A stretch of 64,000 nt of DNA from Candidatus Thiothrix sulfatifontis (GTDB lineage: Bacteria; Pseudomonadota; Gammaproteobacteria; Thiotrichales; Thiotrichaceae), in the NCBI GenBank assembly GCA_022828425.1, contig CP094685.1, positions 1,674,001 through 1,738,000 on the forward strand, written 5' to 3'. Shown here piece by piece: positions 62,353 to 64,000 of this stretch. Both the position numbers and the translations under genes were made by a program. The notes beneath the pieces were generated by a model. The model was not told the DNA's origin, made no database searches, and was given only the letters and a program-made list of their open reading frames with translations. The stretch's first letter is position 1. Every line of letters starts with the position of its first letter.

Positions 62353-62952
62353 ATGACATTTGAGCAGATTATCTTTTACCTGTTTTCCGCCGTATTGGTG
62401 GCAGCGGCAGTGGGGATGGTAACGGTACGTAGCCCGGTGTACGCGGCGTTATGCCTGATTTTGAGTTTTTTCACCAGTGCTGCGCTGTGGCTGTTGCTGG
62501 AGGCGGAATTTCTCGGCTTGGTACTGGTGTTAGTGTACGTCGGGGCGGTGATGGTGTTGTTCTTGTTTGTGATTATGATGCTGGATTTGAACCTTGATCC
62601 GTTGAAAGAAGGGTTTGCGAAATACGCGCCGGTTGGCTTCGGGGTCGCTGCGGTGATTGCGGTAGAAATGATGATGGTGCTGCAAAGTGCGCCGTTTCAG
62701 ATTGCGACGCCGCTGAACCCAGCGCCGACGAATAATACAGAAGCACTGGGTTTGATTTTGTATACGGATTATGTGTATCCGTTTGAAATTGCGGCAGTCA
62801 TCTTGGTGGTGGCAATTATTGCTGCAATTACTTTGACCCTGCGACGTCGCCCGGATTCACGTAAACAAGACATTGGTCAGCAGGTGCAGGTGAAGCGGGA
62901 AGACCGTGTGCGTCTGGTGAAGATGAAATCTGAAACCAAGGAGCAAGCATGA
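62353..62952 (+). CDS. nuoJ: NADH-quinone oxidoreductase subunit J
   Basis: ND6-type membrane subunit, 199 residues, five transmembrane helices with the [16 protein letters not shown] helix. The C-terminal tail is basic and polar ([18 protein letters not shown]). Overlaps nuoK by 4 bases. Confidence 0.95.
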   Translation: MTFEQIIFYLFSAVLVAAAVGMVTVRSPVYAALCLILSFFTSAALWLLLEAEFLGLVLVLVYVGAVMVLFLFVIMMLDLNLDPLKEGFAKYAPVGFGVAAVIAVEMMMVLQSAPFQIATPLNPAPTNNTEALGLILYTDYVYPFEIAAVILVVAIIAAITLTLRRRPDSRKQDIGQQVQVKREDRVRLVKMKSETKEQA

Positions 62953-63254
62953 TCCCTTTGTCGCATTTCCTGATTGTGGCAGCCTTACTGTTTGCTATTA
63001 GTATCGCGGGTATGGTCATTAATCGTAAAAATGTACTGATTTTGTTGATGTGCATTGAGATGATGTTGTTGGCGGTGAACCTGAATTTTGTGGCATTTTC
63101 GCATTATTTGGGGGATATGGCCGGGCAAGTATTCGTGTTTTTTATTCTCACGGTGGCGGCAGCGGAAGCAGCGATTGGCTTGGCGATTTTGGTGGTTTTG
63201 TTCCGTAACCGGCGCACGATCAATGTGGAACAACTCGATGCGATGAAGGGGTAA
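62949..63254 (+). CDS. nuoK: NADH-quinone oxidoreductase subunit K
   Basis: ND4L-type membrane subunit, 101 residues with three helices. Conserved glutamates in [16 protein letters not shown] and [13 protein letters not shown] are present. ATG overlaps the nuoJ stop (ATGA). Confidence 0.97.
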   Translation: MIPLSHFLIVAALLFAISIAGMVINRKNVLILLMCIEMMLLAVNLNFVAFSHYLGDMAGQVFVFFILTVAAAEAAIGLAILVVLFRNRRTINVEQLDAMKG

Positions 63255-63257
63255 GCG

Positions 63258-64000
63258 ATGGAAGCGATTTATCTGGCTATTCCGCTTGCACCGTTGTTTG
63301 GGGCAATTGCTGCGGGTTTGTTTGGGAAAACGATTGGACGCGCGGGAGCGCACTTGGTCACAATTTTAGGTGTGGCCATTGCATTTTTGCTGTCGGTTTA
63401 TGTTGCCTATGATGTCATGGGCAATGGTAATGCGTATAACGGTACGGTTTATACTTGGGCTGAAATTGACAAGCTTCATTTTGAAGTGGGGTTCATGCTG
63501 GATAACCTCAGTACCATGATGATGTTGGTGGTAACGTTTGTATCGCTGATGGTGCATATTTATACCATTGGCTACATGCATGAAGATCCGGGCTACCAGC
63601 GTTTCTTTAGCTATATTTCGTTATTTACTTTCGCCATGTTGATGTTGGTGATGAGTAATAATTTTTTGCAATTGTTTTTTGGCTGGGAAGCCGTAGGTTT
63701 GGTGTCGTACTTGCTGATTGGTTTCTGGTACAAAAAAGAGACTGCAATCTACGCCAATATGAAAGCATTCTTGGTTAATAGAGTGGGGGACTTTGGTTTC
63801 TTGCTGGGCATTGCGGTGGTGTTGATGTATTGCGGCACCTTGGATTATGTGGAAACGTTTGCGCGTTTGCCCGGTTTGGCTGGTGCGGACATTGAGATTA
63901 TCGAGGGTTCTAAATGGAGTGTGCTGACCCTAATAGCCATTCTGTTATTCATCGGTGCGATGGGTAAATCGGCGCAAGTGCCCTTGCATGTGTGGTTACC
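63258..64000 (+). CDS. nuoL: NADH-quinone oxidoreductase subunit L (5' part)
   Basis: ND5-type proton-pumping subunit, cut by the window end after about 247 residues; the full protein is usually 610-680. Translation from ATG 63258 gives MEAIYLAIPLAPLFGAIAAG and later VHIYTIGYMHEDPGYQRFF, NNFLQLFFGWEAVGLVSYLL with the key Glu, and KAFLVNRVGDFGF with the key Lys region. It follows nuoK by 3 bases. Confidence 0.95.
   Translation, partial: MEAIYLAIPLAPLFGAIAAGLFGKTIGRAGAHLVTILGVAIAFLLSVYVAYDVMGNGNAYNGTVYTWAEIDKLHFEVGFMLDNLSTMMMLVVTFVSLMVHIYTIGYMHEDPGYQRFFSYISLFTFAMLMLVMSNNFLQLFFGWEAVGLVSYLLIGFWYKKETAIYANMKAFLVNRVGDFGFLLGIAVVLMYCGTLDYVETFARLPGLAGADIEIIEGSKWSVLTLIAILLFIGAMGKSAQVPLHVWL

Overview
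The window reads as a chromosomal segment of a sulfur-oxidising gammaproteobacterium, most like the Thiothrix/Thiotrichales group. This is inferred from an oxidative-type (reverse) dissimilatory sulfite reductase operon, dsrABEFHCMKLJOP, with dsrEFH and dsrL. It is supported by a Pseudomonas-like leuCDB / asd-like / fimV / truA order, a complete 14-subunit type nuo cluster and gammaproteobacterial housekeeping genes. No rRNA, insertion sequence, prophage or CRISPR array was seen.

Layout. 1-11.9 kb: three tandem genes for exported proteins. One is the 3' end of a DUF11 protein, one a GEVED/DUF11 protein, and one a giant 3351-residue protein. The giant protein has about 21 SdrD-B-like repeats and ends in an IPTL-CTERM tail. 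Inside it a 598-residue (1794 bp) four-repeat block is duplicated head to tail. 11.9-20.3 kb: leucine synthesis (leuCDB), an aspartate-semialdehyde-dehydrogenase paralogue whose catalytic cysteine is serine (Usg-1-like), fimV and truA. 20.3-24.6 kb: a small RDD-like membrane protein, a UbiH/UbiF/UbiI-type hydroxylase, an exported alpha/beta hydrolase and two uncharacterised genes. 24.6-28.0 kb is a defence-type patch: a UPF0175/DUF3368 toxin-antitoxin pair, a vapB antitoxin remnant cut off at a REP-like palindrome, and a type III methyltransferase followed by only a fragment of its restriction subunit.

28.0-34.9 kb is an accessory stretch of short operons. It holds a small tyrosine-phosphatase-like protein with a J-domain protein, three different 2-oxoglutarate/Fe(II) dioxygenases (prolyl-hydroxylase-like, PKHD and TauD types) and an SH3-like envelope protein. 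It also holds a cysteine-less DsrC/TusE homologue and a compact operon of TauD-like enzyme, 65-residue unknown and orphan Cas6/Cmx6-like protein. That operon diverges from dsrA. 35.2-46.2 kb: the dsr operon, with hairpins between dsrA/dsrB, dsrC/dsrM and dsrK/dsrL and a strong terminator after dsrP; dsrN, dsrR and dsrS are absent here.

46.3-53.6 kb: yhbY, rlmE, ftsH, folP, glmM, tpiA, secG and a tRNA-Leu(GAG). 53.8-64.0 kb: nuoABCDEFGHIJK and the 5' part of nuoL, cut by the window end. Metabolically, DsrEFH and DsrC deliver persulfide sulfur to DsrAB for oxidation to sulfite. DsrMKJOP and DsrL move the electrons to the quinone pool and NAD(P), which the Nuo complex connects with.

The most unusual items are the Cas6-like/TauD/65-residue operon beside dsr, the giant repeat protein with its higher-order duplication, the active-site-dead Asd paralogue between leuB and fimV, and a possible leader hairpin with a 31-codon ORF upstream of dsrA.
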